Origin: Polaribacter sp. BAL334
GTDB taxonomy: Bacteria > Bacteroidota > Bacteroidia > Flavobacteriales > Flavobacteriaceae
Reading direction: 5' to 3'
Length of the DNA: 64,000 nt
Assembly (NCBI RefSeq): GCF_015767435.1
Contig: NZ_JADWOV010000208.1
Coordinates: 1 to 64,000 of the forward strand
Numbering within the stretch: the first letter of the stretch is position 1; each line of letters starts with the position of its first letter. This document shows positions 16,226 to 26,020 of the stretch, in pieces. The position numbers and the translations under genes were made by a program. The notes below the pieces were generated by a model. The model did no database searches. It was not told where the DNA came from and worked only from the letters and a program-made list of their open reading frames with translations.

Positions 16226-16262
16226 AAACATCCTTAAAAGTATATTTTTAAGGATGTTTCCT
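16226..16262 (+). terminator. Terminator of the porin-amt-PII-amt operon
   Basis: A 14-bp perfect stem AAACATCCTTAAAA/TTTTAAGGATGTTT with a 6-nt loop follows amt2 by 19 bp. The downstream tract is CCTTGTTTTTG, not a pure T-run. Confidence 0.8.
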
Positions 16263-16377
16263 TGTTTTTGTGAATTTGATAATTAATCCTTCTTAAAATA
16301 CAAATTATACATTTTTAATAGTGATATTTTGATTTCACTGTAAAAGTTATACCAAACAATCAAAAACACTACATTTT

Positions 16378-16420
16378 ATTTAATTAAATATATATTTTTG
16401 TGCAAATAATTTAATTAAAT
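16378..16420. promoter_or_regulatory. Paired palindromic operator candidates at the gltB start
   Basis: ATTTAATTAAAT, a perfect 12-bp palindrome, occurs twice: at 16378-16389 and 16409-16420. The spacing is 31 bp, close to three helical turns. Between them lies TATTTTTG (16393-16400), a TAnnTTTG-type -7 box. The second copy ends two bases before the gltB ATG. The geometry suggests a dimeric regulator covering promoter and start site. No clear -33 TTG is visible. Confidence 0.6.
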
Positions 16421-16422
16421 AC

Positions 16423-19400
16423 ATGGAGAAACAAGGCTTATATTCACCTGAATTTGAACATGAAAATTGTGGTGCGGGATTCATTTGTAACCTTAATGGA
16501 GAGCGCACAAATCAAATCATTCATGATGCTTTAGAGATACTCGTAAAACTAGAGCACAGAGGAGGTGTGAGTGCAGACGGAAAAACAGGAGATGGTGCAG
16601 GATTACTGATAGATATTCCTCATGATTATTTTAAAAGAGTGTGTGACTTCACACTTCCAAATCCTAGAGAATATGCAGTTGGTATGGTTTTTTTACCAAA
16701 AATCAAAAACCAATATGATTTCTGTAAAAACATTTTTGAAAAAGAAATAAAAGCGCAAGGATTGACCGTTTTAGGATGGAGAAAAGTTCCTGTAGATTCT
16801 TCTCAATTAGGAGAAATAGCCTTAGCATCAGAACCTATCATTGAACAAATTTTCGTTGGGAAAGCGACTGAAATTTCGGAAGCTGTTTTCAAAGCAAAAC
16901 TATATGCTGGTAGAAAAATTGCGGAACATGAAATTATCAATTCCAAAATTTCTGAAAGCCACTATTTTTATATTTCAAGTTTTTCGATCACCACCATTAT
17001 CTATAAAGGCATTATCATGCCCGAAGATATTGGTCCTTATTATTTAGACCTTCAAGAAATAGATTTGGTGACGCGTTTGGCATTAGTGCACCAACGCTTT
17101 TCAACAAACACTATGCCTACTTGGGAATTGGCGCAACCTTTTCGTTTGCTTTGTCAAAATGGCGAAATCAATACATTGAAAGGAAATGTGAGCAGAATGC
17201 GTGTGCGTGAAGAAATCATGAAAAGCGAAGTCTTTGGTGCTCAAATGGAAAAATTATTTCCCATTATTTTACCGGGAAAATCAGATTCTGCTTCTATGGA
17301 CATGGTGGTTGAACTGCTTACTCATACAGAACGTTCACTCCCAGAAATCATGATGATGATGATTCCTGAAGCTTGGGAAAAACACCAAACCATGTCTCCA
17401 GAAAAAAAAGCATTTTATGAATACAATGCTTGTATTATGGAACCTTGGGATGGTCCTGCTTCTGTACCATTTACAGATGGTGATTATGTGGGCGCTTTAT
17501 TAGACAGAAATGGATTGAGACCTTCAAGATATACCATCACCAAAAGTGGAAAACTCATCATGTCATCTGAAATTGGTGTGGTGGATATTGAACCTGCTGA
17601 TATTCTGAAACACGGACGTTTAGAACCAGGAAGAATGTTTTTGGTAGACATGAACGAAGGAAGAATTATTGAAGATGAAGAAATTAAAAACAAAATTGTT
17701 TCAGAAAGACCTTATAAAGAATGGTTGGATAAAACGCGTTTGCATTTAAGAGATGTTCCTTACACCAACGAAACGTGCCCAATTGAAACCATTGATATCA
17801 AAACCAGACAGCGTTTATTCAATTATACTTTTGAAGATATTCAAGAAGTAATTACGCCTATGGCTCAAAAAGCAAATGAAGCTTTGGGTTCCATGGGAAC
17901 AGATACTCCTCTGGCTGTTTTATCAGACAGACCTCAATTAATTTATAATTATTTTAAACAATTGTTCGCGCAAGTAACCAATCCTCCTTTGGATGGAATT
18001 CGTGAGCAAATTGTAACAGATATCAGTTTAAACCTAGGTAAAGACCGAAATATTTTCAGCATTACACAAAGACAATGTAGAAAACTTCGCATTCAAAATC
18101 CTGTGATTTCCAATGCGGATTTAGAAAAAATACGCACCATCAACATTGAAAGTTTCAAAGCTGAAACCATCAAAATATTGTATCCAAAAGCAGAAGGATT
18201 GAATGGTTTGGAGGATGCACTCGAGAATATGATTTCACAAGTTGAAAAAGCGTTAGCAAGAAAAACAAACATCATCATTCTTTCAGATAGAGGTGTTTGC
18301 CAAGAATTCGCTCCAATTCCTGCTTTGTTAGCTTGTTCTTATGTAAATCATCAAATGAATCGTTTACGTAAACGTTCTTATTTTGACATCATTATTGAAT
18401 CTGCTGAGCCTCGTGAACCACATCATTTTGCCACTTTATTTGGATATGGTGCAAGTGCTATCAATCCGTATATGGTAAATGAAATCATCAGAATGCAAGT
18501 AAAAGAAGGGTTTATCACTGAAATTGATGAACAAAAAGCCGTTGATAATTTCAATAAAGCGATTGGAAAAGGGATTTTAAAAATTATGAACAAAATCGGA
18601 ATTTCTACATTACATTCCTATAGAGGTTCTCAAATTTTTGAAATTGTGGGATTCAACTCTCAATTTGTTGAAAAATACTTTCCTTATACCACCTCAAGAA
18701 TTGAAGGAATTGGCTTGTATGAAATTGAAAAAGAAATTCATGAACGCTACAAACAAGCATATCCTAATAATACAATTGATAAAAAATTAGGTTTAAATAT
18801 TGGGGGAGATTATAGATGGAGACGAAATGGTGAGCGCCATTTATTCAATCCAACTACCATCTCTAAATTACAACAAGCTGTAAGATTGAGTGATCAAGCA
18901 AGTTATGATGTGTATGCAAAAGCGATTAACGAGCAAGCTGAAAACTTAATGACAATCAGAGGTTTGTTTGAATTTACAAACCTTGATCCCATTCCAATTG
19001 ATGAAGTGGAACCTTGGACCGAAATTGTAAAACGTTTCAAAACAGGTGCCATGTCTTATGGGTCCATTTCCAAAGAAGCGCATGAAAATTTAGCCATTGC
19101 CATGAACAGAATTGGAGGAAAATCCAATTCAGGGGAAGGTGGTGAGCACAGAGAACGCTTTCAAAAAGACGCAAATGGTGATAGTAGAAACTCTGCCATT
19201 AAACAAGTTGCCTCTGGGCGATTTGGAGTAACCTCTCACTATTTGACCAATGCCAGAGAAATTCAAATCAAAATGGCACAAGGTGCAAAACCAGGTGAAG
19301 GAGGACAATTGCCAGGTGAAAAAGTATTGCCATGGATAGCAAAAGCTCGTAATTCAACTCCTTTTGTAGGATTGATTTCTCCTCCTCCTCATCATGATAT

Positions 19401-20934
19401 TTACTCTATTGAAGATTTGGCACAACTTATTTTCGATTTGAAAAATGCCAATCGTGAAGCAAGAATCAATGTAAAATTGGTTTCTGAAGTGGGAGTTGGA
19501 ACGATTGCAGCTGGAGTTGCCAAAGCAAAAGCAGATGTAGTGTTGATATCAGGCTATGATGGTGGAACAGGAGCTTCTCCCCTAACCTCTTTAAAACATG
19601 CAGGTTTGCCTTGGGAACTTGGTTTGGCGGAAGCACAACAAACTTTAGTACTCAATAATCTGAGAAGTAGAATTGTAGTAGAATGTGATGGACAGCTAAA
19701 AACAGGACGTGATGTAGCTATTGCAGCATTGCTAGGAGCTGAAGAGTTTGGTTTTGCAACAGCACCTTTGGTTGCTTCAGGTTGCATCATGATGCGTAAA
19801 TGTCATTTAAATACGTGTCCTGTTGGAATTGCTACTCAAGATAAAGAGTTGCGAAAAAACTTTAAAGGAACTCCTGAACATGTGATCAATTTCTTCTATT
19901 ATATTGCTGAAGAATTGCGTGGAATCATGGCGCAATTAGGTTTCAGAACGTTAGAAGAAATGGTAGGACAAACTCACAAAATCAACGCGAATAAGGTCAT
20001 CAAACATTACAAAGCAAAAGGATTGGATTTGTCAAGCATCTTGCACAGACCTTCTTCGTATAGAACTAGAATTGTCAGAAATACCGAACAACAAAATCAT
20101 AACTTAGACAACGTCTTAGATTTTACCATTTTGAAAGACTCTCACAGAGCGCTTTACAGAAAAGAGAAAATGACATTGTCCTATCAAATCAAAAACATCA
20201 ATAGAGCTGTTGGAGCAATTGTAAGTAATGAAATCTCTAAGATTTATGGATTTCAAGGGCTTCCAGAAGACACCTTGAACATCCATTTTACAGGTTCTGC
20301 AGGACAAAGTTTTGGAGCATTCAGTACTTTCGGACTTACTTTTACGCTGGAAGGAAATACGAATGATTACCTTGGAAAAGGATTGTCAGGTGCAAAACTG
20401 ATTATTAAAAAACCCTCTAAGGCTGATTTTATTGCTGAAGAAAATATCATTGTTGGAAACGTGTGTTTATTTGGAGCTGTGAATGGTCAGGCATATATCA
20501 ATGGAATTGCAGGCGAACGTTTTGCTGTTAGAAATTCAGGTGCTATTGCAGTTGTAGAAGGTGTTGGAGATCACTGTTGTGAATATATGACTGGAGGAAA
20601 AGTAGTCGTTTTAGGAAAAACAGGCCGAAATTTTGCAGCTGGAATGAGTGGTGGAATTGCCTATGTTTTTGATTCAGAAAATAAATTTGTGAATGGATTG
20701 TGCAACACAGAAAGCATTGAATTTGAAACAATTGCTGACGATGATGCCAATGATTTGAAAATGTTGATTGAAAAACATTATGTATACACCAACAGTCAAA
20801 GAGCTAAATACTTGCTAGAAAATTGGGAAAATACCCTTTCTAAATTCGTGAAAGTGATGCCAACAGAATACAAAAAAGCATTGAAACGATTAGAAACAGA
20901 AGAAGAACTATTTGAAGAACTAACAATCGCATAA
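16423..20934 (+). CDS. gltB: Glutamate synthase, large (alpha) subunit
   Basis: This 1503-residue protein makes glutamate from glutamine and 2-oxoglutarate. A 15-residue propeptide precedes the N-terminal nucleophile cysteine in [11 protein letters not shown] (Cys16), which starts the class II glutaminase domain (to about 420). The central domain, the FMN-binding synthase domain ([33 protein letters not shown]) and the [3Fe-4S] cluster motif [15 protein letters not shown] follow. The C-terminal GXGXG beta-helix covers about 1270-1450. The length is normal. It is followed after 4 bp by gltD. Paired palindromes overlap its start region, and the ammonium-uptake operon lies just upstream. Confidence 0.97.
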   Translation: MEKQGLYSPEFEHENCGAGFICNLNGERTNQIIHDALEILVKLEHRGGVSADGKTGDGAGLLIDIPHDYFKRVCDFTLPNPREYAVGMVFLPKIKNQYDFCKNIFEKEIKAQGLTVLGWRKVPVDSSQLGEIALASEPIIEQIFVGKATEISEAVFKAKLYAGRKIAEHEIINSKISESHYFYISSFSITTIIYKGIIMPEDIGPYYLDLQEIDLVTRLALVHQRFSTNTMPTWELAQPFRLLCQNGEINTLKGNVSRMRVREEIMKSEVFGAQMEKLFPIILPGKSDSASMDMVVELLTHTERSLPEIMMMMIPEAWEKHQTMSPEKKAFYEYNACIMEPWDGPASVPFTDGDYVGALLDRNGLRPSRYTITKSGKLIMSSEIGVVDIEPADILKHGRLEPGRMFLVDMNEGRIIEDEEIKNKIVSERPYKEWLDKTRLHLRDVPYTNETCPIETIDIKTRQRLFNYTFEDIQEVITPMAQKANEALGSMGTDTPLAVLSDRPQLIYNYFKQLFAQVTNPPLDGIREQIVTDISLNLGKDRNIFSITQRQCRKLRIQNPVISNADLEKIRTINIESFKAETIKILYPKAEGLNGLEDALENMISQVEKALARKTNIIILSDRGVCQEFAPIPALLACSYVNHQMNRLRKRSYFDIIIESAEPREPHHFATLFGYGASAINPYMVNEIIRMQVKEGFITEIDEQKAVDNFNKAIGKGILKIMNKIGISTLHSYRGSQIFEIVGFNSQFVEKYFPYTTSRIEGIGLYEIEKEIHERYKQAYPNNTIDKKLGLNIGGDYRWRRNGERHLFNPTTISKLQQAVRLSDQASYDVYAKAINEQAENLMTIRGLFEFTNLDPIPIDEVEPWTEIVKRFKTGAMSYGSISKEAHENLAIAMNRIGGKSNSGEGGEHRERFQKDANGDSRNSAIKQVASGRFGVTSHYLTNAREIQIKMAQGAKPGEGGQLPGEKVLPWIAKARNSTPFVGLISPPPHHDIYSIEDLAQLIFDLKNANREARINVKLVSEVGVGTIAAGVAKAKADVVLISGYDGGTGASPLTSLKHAGLPWELGLAEAQQTLVLNNLRSRIVVECDGQLKTGRDVAIAALLGAEEFGFATAPLVASGCIMMRKCHLNTCPVGIATQDKELRKNFKGTPEHVINFFYYIAEELRGIMAQLGFRTLEEMVGQTHKINANKVIKHYKAKGLDLSSILHRPSSYRTRIVRNTEQQNHNLDNVLDFTILKDSHRALYRKEKMTLSYQIKNINRAVGAIVSNEISKIYGFQGLPEDTLNIHFTGSAGQSFGAFSTFGLTFTLEGNTNDYLGKGLSGAKLIIKKPSKADFIAEENIIVGNVCLFGAVNGQAYINGIAGERFAVRNSGAIAVVEGVGDHCCEYMTGGKVVVLGKTGRNFAAGMSGGIAYVFDSENKFVNGLCNTESIEFETIADDDANDLKMLIEKHYVYTNSQRAKYLLENWENTLSKFVKVMPTEYKKALKRLETEEELFEELTIA

Positions 20935-20938
20935 TGTC

Positions 20939-22402
20939 ATGGGAAAAGTAACCGGATTTAAAGAATTTGAAAGACAGGATGAAACCTATGTTCCCGTAGA
21001 AGAACGTGTAAAACATTATAAAGAATTTACTGTTCCTTTATCTGAAGAACAAATAAAAAAACAAGGATCTCGTTGCATGGATTGTGGGATTCCTTTTTGC
21101 CATAGTGGATGTCCGTTAGGAAATCTCATTCCTGATTTTAATCACATGGTACATCAAGGAGAATGGCAAAAAGCTTCGTGGATATTACATTCCACGAATA
21201 ATTTTCCTGAATTTACTGGACGTTTATGTCCTGCTCCTTGTGAAAAATCCTGCGTTTTAGGATTGATTGAAGACCCTGTTTCTATTGAAAATATTGAAAA
21301 AAATATTGTTGAAAGGGCTTTCAAAGAAGGATGGATCAAACCACAACCACCAAAAAGCAGAACTGGTAAAACCATAGCAATTATAGGTTCAGGACCTGCT
21401 GGTTTAGCAGCTGCACAACAATTAAATAGAGCTGGACATTTGGTTACCGTTTTTGAAAGAGATGATGAAGTGGGTGGTTTACTTCGCTATGGAATTCCAA
21501 ATTTTAAAATGGAAAAGGAAATCATTGATAGACGAATCGCAATTTTAAAAGCCGAAGGCATTGAGTTTAAAACCAATATCAATGTTGGAGTAAATTATAG
21601 CGTAAAAGAATTAAAATCTTTTGATGCCATCGTTCTTTGTGGTGGTGCCACAGAAAAAAGAAGTTTACCAACTCCAGGCATTGACGCTGATGGTGTTGTA
21701 CAAGCCATGGATTTCTTGACACAACAAACCAAAGTTTTGTTTGGCAAAAAAGTAGAAAATCAAATCATGGCTACTGACAAACATGTCATTGTAATTGGTG
21801 GTGGAGACACAGGATCTGATTGTATTGGAACCTCCAATAGACATGGTGCTAAATCAGTAGTGAATTTTGAAATCATGCCAAAACCTCCAGGTCATCGTTC
21901 ACCAGCAACACCTTGGCCATTTTGGCCTTTGCAGTTAAAAACCTCTACTTCTCATGAAGAAGGTGTTGAGAGAAATTGGCTAATCAATACCAAAGAGTTT
22001 ATAAAAGATGAAAATAACAAGCTTATTGCGTTAAAAACTGTGAATGTAGAATGGAAAATGATTCCAGGGGAAAGACCGCAATTGATAGAAGTTGAAGGTA
22101 CTGAAAAAACATGGCCTTGCGATTTGGCACTATTAGCTTTAGGTTTTACAGGACCAGAAAAAACGTTGGCTGAAAAACTCGGAATTGAAATAGACAGTAG
22201 GTCAAATTACAAAGCTGACTATGGAAAATATCAAACGAATGTTCCTAATATTTTCACAGCTGGAGATATGAGAAGAGGACAATCGTTAATTGTGTGGGCC
22301 ATTTCTGAAGGAAGAGAAGCTGCAAGACAAGTGGATTTATACTTGATGGGAAAATCTGAATTACCCTCTAAAGACATTGCAGGTGATTTGGTCGCTATGT
22401 AA
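20939..22402 (+). CDS. gltD: Glutamate synthase, small (beta) subunit
   Basis: A 487-residue FAD/NAD(P)H-dependent partner that feeds electrons to GltB. N-terminal [4Fe-4S] ligands are in CMDCGIPFCHSGCPLGN and LCPAPCEKSC. The FAD-binding Rossmann motif is AIIGSGPAGLAAAQQL (about 148-163), the NAD(P)H motif VIVIGGGDTGSDCIGT (about 283-298), and the C-terminal FAD motif IFTAGDMRRGQSLIVWAI. The length is standard. It is 4 bp after gltB, so translation is coupled, and a strong hairpin ends the unit. Confidence 0.97.
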   Translation: MGKVTGFKEFERQDETYVPVEERVKHYKEFTVPLSEEQIKKQGSRCMDCGIPFCHSGCPLGNLIPDFNHMVHQGEWQKASWILHSTNNFPEFTGRLCPAPCEKSCVLGLIEDPVSIENIEKNIVERAFKEGWIKPQPPKSRTGKTIAIIGSGPAGLAAAQQLNRAGHLVTVFERDDEVGGLLRYGIPNFKMEKEIIDRRIAILKAEGIEFKTNINVGVNYSVKELKSFDAIVLCGGATEKRSLPTPGIDADGVVQAMDFLTQQTKVLFGKKVENQIMATDKHVIVIGGGDTGSDCIGTSNRHGAKSVVNFEIMPKPPGHRSPATPWPFWPLQLKTSTSHEEGVERNWLINTKEFIKDENNKLIALKTVNVEWKMIPGERPQLIEVEGTEKTWPCDLALLALGFTGPEKTLAEKLGIEIDSRSNYKADYGKYQTNVPNIFTAGDMRRGQSLIVWAISEGREAARQVDLYLMGKSELPSKDIAGDLVAM

Positions 22403-22450
22403 TTCCATTTTACAAAAAATTCCACCTCTAAAATTTAAAGGTAATTAATA

Positions 22451-22480
22451 TAAAAGGGACTATAAGTCCCTTTTATATTT
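22451..22480 (+). terminator. Terminator of gltBD
   Basis: A perfect 10-bp stem TAAAAGGGAC/GTCCCTTTTA with a 5-nt loop is followed by a T-rich tract, 48 bp after gltD. Confidence 0.85.
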
Positions 22481-22640
22481 TGCATAGCCAAAATACTATT
22501 GATATGCATAGAAAAAATATCCTTAAAAAACTGCAACTAAATTCAACCAACGAATTAATAGGATTCGCTTACGAAAATTATATTTGATTCGATTACTAAG
22601 CAGTATATTTGTAATTATTTTTTAAAAATCGCTCTATTCA

Positions 22641-23921
22641 ATGAAAAAATCCGAATATAAAATTCACATCATTGGCGCAGGAATTAGTGGCTTGATTGCA
22701 GCAAAAGTGTTAGAAGAGCATGGCTATCATCCTACTATTTTGGAAACAACAGCTACTGTTGGAGGTCGTGTAAAATCAGATGTTTTTGAAGGATTTACTT
22801 TAGACCATGGTTTTCAAGTTTTACTGACTTCGTATCCTGCTGCAAAAAAATACTTGGATTTTAAAGCGCTTGATTTACAGGTATTAATGCCTGGAGCAAC
22901 TATTTTTAAGGAAGGAAAATCGCAAACAATTGGAGATCCCATTAGAAATATGTCACTGCTATTTTCTACGATATTTTCAACAGTTGGTAGTTTTTCTGAT
23001 AAAATCAAAATCCTTCAACTCAATGCAGTTTTAAAGAAAAAAGATTTGAAAAAAATCTTTGCCACTCCAGAAAAAACAACCTTACACTATTTGCAAGATG
23101 TTGGTTTTTCTAACACTATGATTACCCAATTTTTCAAACCCTTTTTCAGTGGAATTTTCTTAGAACCGAATTTGGAAACTTCCAGCAGAATGTTTGAATT
23201 TGTCTATAAAATGTTTGGAAATGGTTTTGCTGCCATTCCAAAAAAAGGAATGCAAGCCATTTCAAATCAATTGTTTGATTCTCTTGAAAACACCAACATA
23301 GCATTTCAATCTCGTGTAAAAGAAATAAAAAACAACTCCATTATAATGGCTGATGGAACAACAATTGAATCCAATTTTATCATCATTGCCACTGAAGCTA
23401 GCTCCTTAATTTCCAATTTGAACAATCAGGAAATTGAATGGAAAAGTTGTGATACGCTCTATTTTGAAACCAAAAAACGAAGTATTCAAAAACCCATCAT
23501 AGGATTGATTGCTGATGAAAATACACTAATCAATAATATTTTTTATCATACAAGTGTGGCGACTTCAAACACTACAAAAAATGAATTGTTATCGGTAACA
23601 GTTGTGAAAAACCATCAGTTGAACGAACAAAGTTTGATTGAAAAAGTTCAAAAAGAATTGGAAATTTTTTGTGGAATTAGAGATACTACATTCTTACAAA
23701 GATATGAAATCAAAAAAGCGTTGCCCAAGCTAACAAATCTACAATACAAACTTTCTCATACAGAAACTCAACTCAATTCAGCTGTATTTTTAGCGGGTGA
23801 TGTATTGCTCAATGGTTCTTTGAATGCTGCAATGATTGCTGGTGAAAAGGCTGCTCTTGGCGTTATAAAAACGTTGGAAGATGGATTAATTGTTGACGAA
23901 TTGACCTCAGAATATCAATAA
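22641..23921 (+). CDS. FAD-dependent amine-oxidase-family oxidoreductase
   Basis: A 426-residue flavoprotein of the protoporphyrinogen oxidase/phytoene desaturase/amine oxidase superfamily. It has an N-terminal dinucleotide-binding motif IHIIGAGISGLIAAKVLEEH (about 8-27), the second motif TTATVGGRVKSDVFEGFTLD, and a C-terminal VFLAGDVLLNGSLNAAMIAG that closes the FAD site. No membrane segments or signal peptide are visible. The substrate cannot be inferred; neighbours give no pathway. It is a single transcription unit between gltD and a convergent CBS gene. Confidence 0.82.
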   Translation: MKKSEYKIHIIGAGISGLIAAKVLEEHGYHPTILETTATVGGRVKSDVFEGFTLDHGFQVLLTSYPAAKKYLDFKALDLQVLMPGATIFKEGKSQTIGDPIRNMSLLFSTIFSTVGSFSDKIKILQLNAVLKKKDLKKIFATPEKTTLHYLQDVGFSNTMITQFFKPFFSGIFLEPNLETSSRMFEFVYKMFGNGFAAIPKKGMQAISNQLFDSLENTNIAFQSRVKEIKNNSIIMADGTTIESNFIIIATEASSLISNLNNQEIEWKSCDTLYFETKKRSIQKPIIGLIADENTLINNIFYHTSVATSNTTKNELLSVTVVKNHQLNEQSLIEKVQKELEIFCGIRDTTFLQRYEIKKALPKLTNLQYKLSHTETQLNSAVFLAGDVLLNGSLNAAMIAGEKAALGVIKTLEDGLIVDELTSEYQ

Positions 23922-23962
23922 AGAAGAGGAGAATTTTATCGGAAATCTTCCTCTTCTTTATA
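23920..23962. terminator. Hairpin between convergent genes
   Basis: An 11-bp stem AAAGAAGAGGA/TCCTCTTCTTT with an 18-nt loop overlaps the stop codon of the FAD oxidoreductase gene. It can serve that gene or the convergent CBS gene ending at 23968. Confidence 0.65.
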
Positions 23963-23967
23963 AAGTA

Positions 23968-24384
23968 TTACATATGTTTTACTAGGAATTTAATCAAATC
24001 GGTAGTGGTGACAATGCCTACTAATTCATCATCTTCCACCACTGGCAATGCATGAAATGCTTTTTCAGCCAATAACATTCCTACTTCTTTGATGGTCGAA
24101 TTTGGTGGCACCATAAACAAGTTTTTAGTCATAACTTGTTCAATAGAAAACATATCATATACATAAGCTTCAATGTTTTTTTCATCCAAAGTAACATCAG
24201 GAAAACTCACTTTTAGAAAATCAACATAACTCAACATCCCAATGATTGCTTTATCCGAAACTATGGGAATGTGTCTAATTAATTTTTCTTCAAAAATCTT
24301 TTTTGCGTCACCTAATTGATCATTGATATTGAGGGTAATTAGATTTCTTGTCATAATCTCAGAAACAAAGTATTCTCTTTTCAT
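23968..24384 (-). CDS. Protein with two CBS domains
   Basis: This 138-residue protein is a pair of CBS motifs (about 1-65 and 75-138). The pattern is EIMTRNLITLNINDQLGDAK, HIPIVSDKAIIGMLSYVDFL, then VMTKNLFMVPPNSTIKEVG, FHALPVVEDDELVGIVTTTD. Stand-alone CBS pairs bind adenosyl nucleotides and act as energy or redox sensors. No attached effector domain is present. The neighbours suggest no particular partner. Confidence 0.87.
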   Translation of the reverse strand: MKREYFVSEIMTRNLITLNINDQLGDAKKIFEEKLIRHIPIVSDKAIIGMLSYVDFLKVSFPDVTLDEKNIEAYVYDMFSIEQVMTKNLFMVPPNSTIKEVGMLLAEKAFHALPVVEDDELVGIVTTTDLIKFLVKHM

Positions 24385-24516
24385 GTGTAATTATAATTAT
24401 TTTTATGAGATTCAAAGGTGATGAATTTGCTTCTTGGAAATAATGATATTTATCAGTTATTGAAATTTTACATCATAAAAAAACCTCCAACTTAAATAAA
24501 GCTGAAGGTTAATTTG

Positions 24517-24590
24517 TGACTCCAGAAGGATTCGAACCTTCAACCGTCAGAGCCGAAATCTGATATTCTATCCAATTGAACTATGGAGCC
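24517..24590 (-). tRNA. tRNA-Arg (anticodon TCG)
   Basis: A complete 74-nt cloverleaf on the minus strand: acceptor GGCTCCA/TGGAGTC, D arm TAGTTCAATTGGATAGAA, anticodon stem TCAGA/TCTGA with loop TTTCGGC giving TCG, and T arm GGTTCGAATCC. CCA is not encoded. A downstream hairpin (about 24479-24510, AACCTTCAGC...GTTGGAGGTT) would end transcription. Its first ten bases are also the last codons and stop of the adjacent GIY-YIG gene. Confidence 0.95.
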
Positions 24591-24829
24591 TTTTTAATTA
24601 TTTTTTTTAGATATTCTCTTCCTATTCCTGATTTTAAATATTTTTCTCTTTCCCTTGCAGCTGTTCTATCGGTCACTTCTTCGAAATAAACTAAAACCCA
24701 AGGAGTATATGCTTTTGTTGAAGCTGTCTTTTTCGAATTATGTTCTTTTATTCTTTTCTCTAAATCATTTGTAAAACCTTTATAAAGCCTTTTATCTCTT
24801 TCACTTTGTATTACGTAAACAACATACAT
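24581..24829 (-). CDS. Small GIY-YIG nuclease fused to the tRNA-Arg 5' end
   Basis: An 82-residue, single-domain GIY-YIG protein: VVYVIQS (GIY strand), LYKGFTNDLEKRIKEHN (YIG strand, here degenerate as YKG, plus the Arg helix), TPWVLVYFEE, and the C-terminal REKYLKSGIGREYLKKIIKK helix with the metal-binding Glu. The last two codons and the TAG stop are the first ten bases of tRNA-Arg (GGCTCCATAG), so gene and tRNA overlap on the same strand. Upstream lies a broken copy of the tRNA 5' half. The arrangement parallels the tRNA-Val locus at 2.3 kb. Nuclease activity is likely, but the biological role is unknown. Confidence 0.85.
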   Translation of the reverse strand: MYVVYVIQSERDKRLYKGFTNDLEKRIKEHNSKKTASTKAYTPWVLVYFEEVTDRTAAREREKYLKSGIGREYLKKIIKKAP

Positions 24830-24849
24830 ATTGTAATCCTTTAAATTTA

Positions 24850-24942
24850 GAAATCTGATATTCCCTGCCTACGGCAGGCGAGTATCCAATTGAACCCTGC
24901 CTGCCGCAGGCAGCCCTACCTGCGGCAGGCAGGTATGGAGCC
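24850..24942 (-). pseudogene. tRNA-Arg 5'-half copy split by REP palindromes
   Basis: Three blocks on the plus strand, AAATCTGATATTC, TATCCAATTGAAC and TATGGAGCC, are contiguous in the intact tRNA-Arg and here are separated by G+C-rich palindromes (24864-24881 and 24896-24933). The copy stops in the anticodon loop, so only positions 1 to about 35 of the tRNA are duplicated. Confidence 0.85.
24864..24933. repeat. Three REP-like palindromes inside the tRNA-Arg fragment
   Basis: CCTGCCTACGGCAGG, CCTGCCTGCCGCAGGCAG and CTACCTGCGGCAGGCAGG belong to the same family as the palindrome at 298-316 that interrupts the RAYT stub. They lie at two points of the duplicated tRNA half. Confidence 0.85.
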
Positions 24943-24951
24943 AAATATATA

Positions 24952-25401
24952 CTACGCTAAATGTTTTTTTACCAAATCAGCAATCATTTTACCATCTGCT
25001 TGACCCGCTAATTTTTTAGAAACAACACCCATTACTTTTCCCATATCTTGCATTCCTGACGCACCAAGCTCACTGATTGTTGCTAAAACCACATTCGAAA
25101 CTTCGTCCTCTGAAAGTGCTTTTGGTAAAAATTGCTCTAAAACAGCAATTTCAGCTTGCTCAGGTGTTGCTAAATCTTCTCTCCCTTGTTGTAAGTATAT
25201 GGCTACACTGTCTTTTCGCTGTTTTACTTGCTTTTGAATAATTTTTATTTCTTGCTCCTCAGTCAATTCTGATTGCGCTCCTGTTTCGGTTTTTGCTAAT
25301 AAAAAGGCAGCTTTTACAGCTCTTAAGGCTTGTAAAGCAACAGTATCTTTTGCTTTCATAGCCTCTTTCATTTTATCCATCACTTGTACTTGCAAACTCA
25401 T
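24952..25401 (-). CDS. GatB/YqeY-domain protein
   Basis: A 149-residue YqeY-type protein related to the C-terminal tail domain of GatB. The helical N-terminal part (MDKMKEAMKAKDTVALQALR, QIKIIQKQVKQRKDSVAIY in modified form) and the C-terminal Asn/Gln-amidotransferase-like domain (LPKALSEDEVSNVV, GKVMGVVSKKLAGQADGKMI) are intact. The ATG at 25401 is preferred over the TTG at 25407. Proteins of this family may act in tRNA-dependent amidation or bind tRNA, but the function is not established. It follows the retropepsin-like gene on the same strand at 17 bp. Confidence 0.9.
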   Translation of the reverse strand: MSLQVQVMDKMKEAMKAKDTVALQALRAVKAAFLLAKTETGAQSELTEEQEIKIIQKQVKQRKDSVAIYLQQGREDLATPEQAEIAVLEQFLPKALSEDEVSNVVLATISELGASGMQDMGKVMGVVSKKLAGQADGKMIADLVKKHLA

Positions 25402-25418
25402 ATTCAATCGTTTTTATA

Positions 25419-25868
25419 TTATTTTTTTATTTTTTTTAAATACAATACATTTTTATTGTAGTCAATAAATGCTTTTCCTTGTCGTAAAATATCTGCTCCA
25501 ATGATACCATGAACTTCTTTCGCATTGTGCTGCACCAATGCCGTATTTACATGCGATAAATTGAACAATACTAAATGACAATCCTTGGTTTTCCAATCGC
25601 CAATTTTTAAAGAATTATGTTTAGATTCTTGCGTTTCCATATCAATTGCTCCTGCACCAGCCGCTTTTGTATCACTTTCTGTCGCATCCAACTTAAAAAA
25701 TTCAATCCTATCCAATCCAACACAAGAGTTGGAAGCTCCTGTATCTAAAATAAAACGCCCTTTGATATCATTGATTTTCGCCTTCAATTCCAGATGGTTT
25801 GTGGCAATATTTTTGAGTTTTATTTTGACGTATTTTTCTTTGAATAATATTTTTTGAATCTTTTTCAT
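25419..25868 (-). CDS. Retropepsin-like aspartic protease family protein
   Basis: A 149-residue protein with a single aspartyl protease lobe: the active-site motif FILDTGASNSCVG near residue 40, a flap-region analogue, and the hydrophobic GIIGADILRQGKAFIDYNK near the end, as in clan AA single-domain (retropepsin-like) proteins. Such proteins are active as dimers. The N-terminus is lysine-rich with no signal peptide, so it is probably cytoplasmic. The target is unknown. Confidence 0.82.
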   Translation of the reverse strand: MKKIQKILFKEKYVKIKLKNIATNHLELKAKINDIKGRFILDTGASNSCVGLDRIEFFKLDATESDTKAAGAGAIDMETQESKHNSLKIGDWKTKDCHLVLFNLSHVNTALVQHNAKEVHGIIGADILRQGKAFIDYNKNVLYLKKIKK

Positions 25869-26020
25869 TCAGATGATTTTGGGAATCAAAAATACAATTT
25901 AATCATTTCAGAAAAAAACCTTACGAGAGTATAATTTAATTTTATTCTAAATACAATGATAAATTTTTCTTAATATGATTTCTAAATCTTATTTCTTAAA
26001 TTAGTAAAAATTTTGAACAC

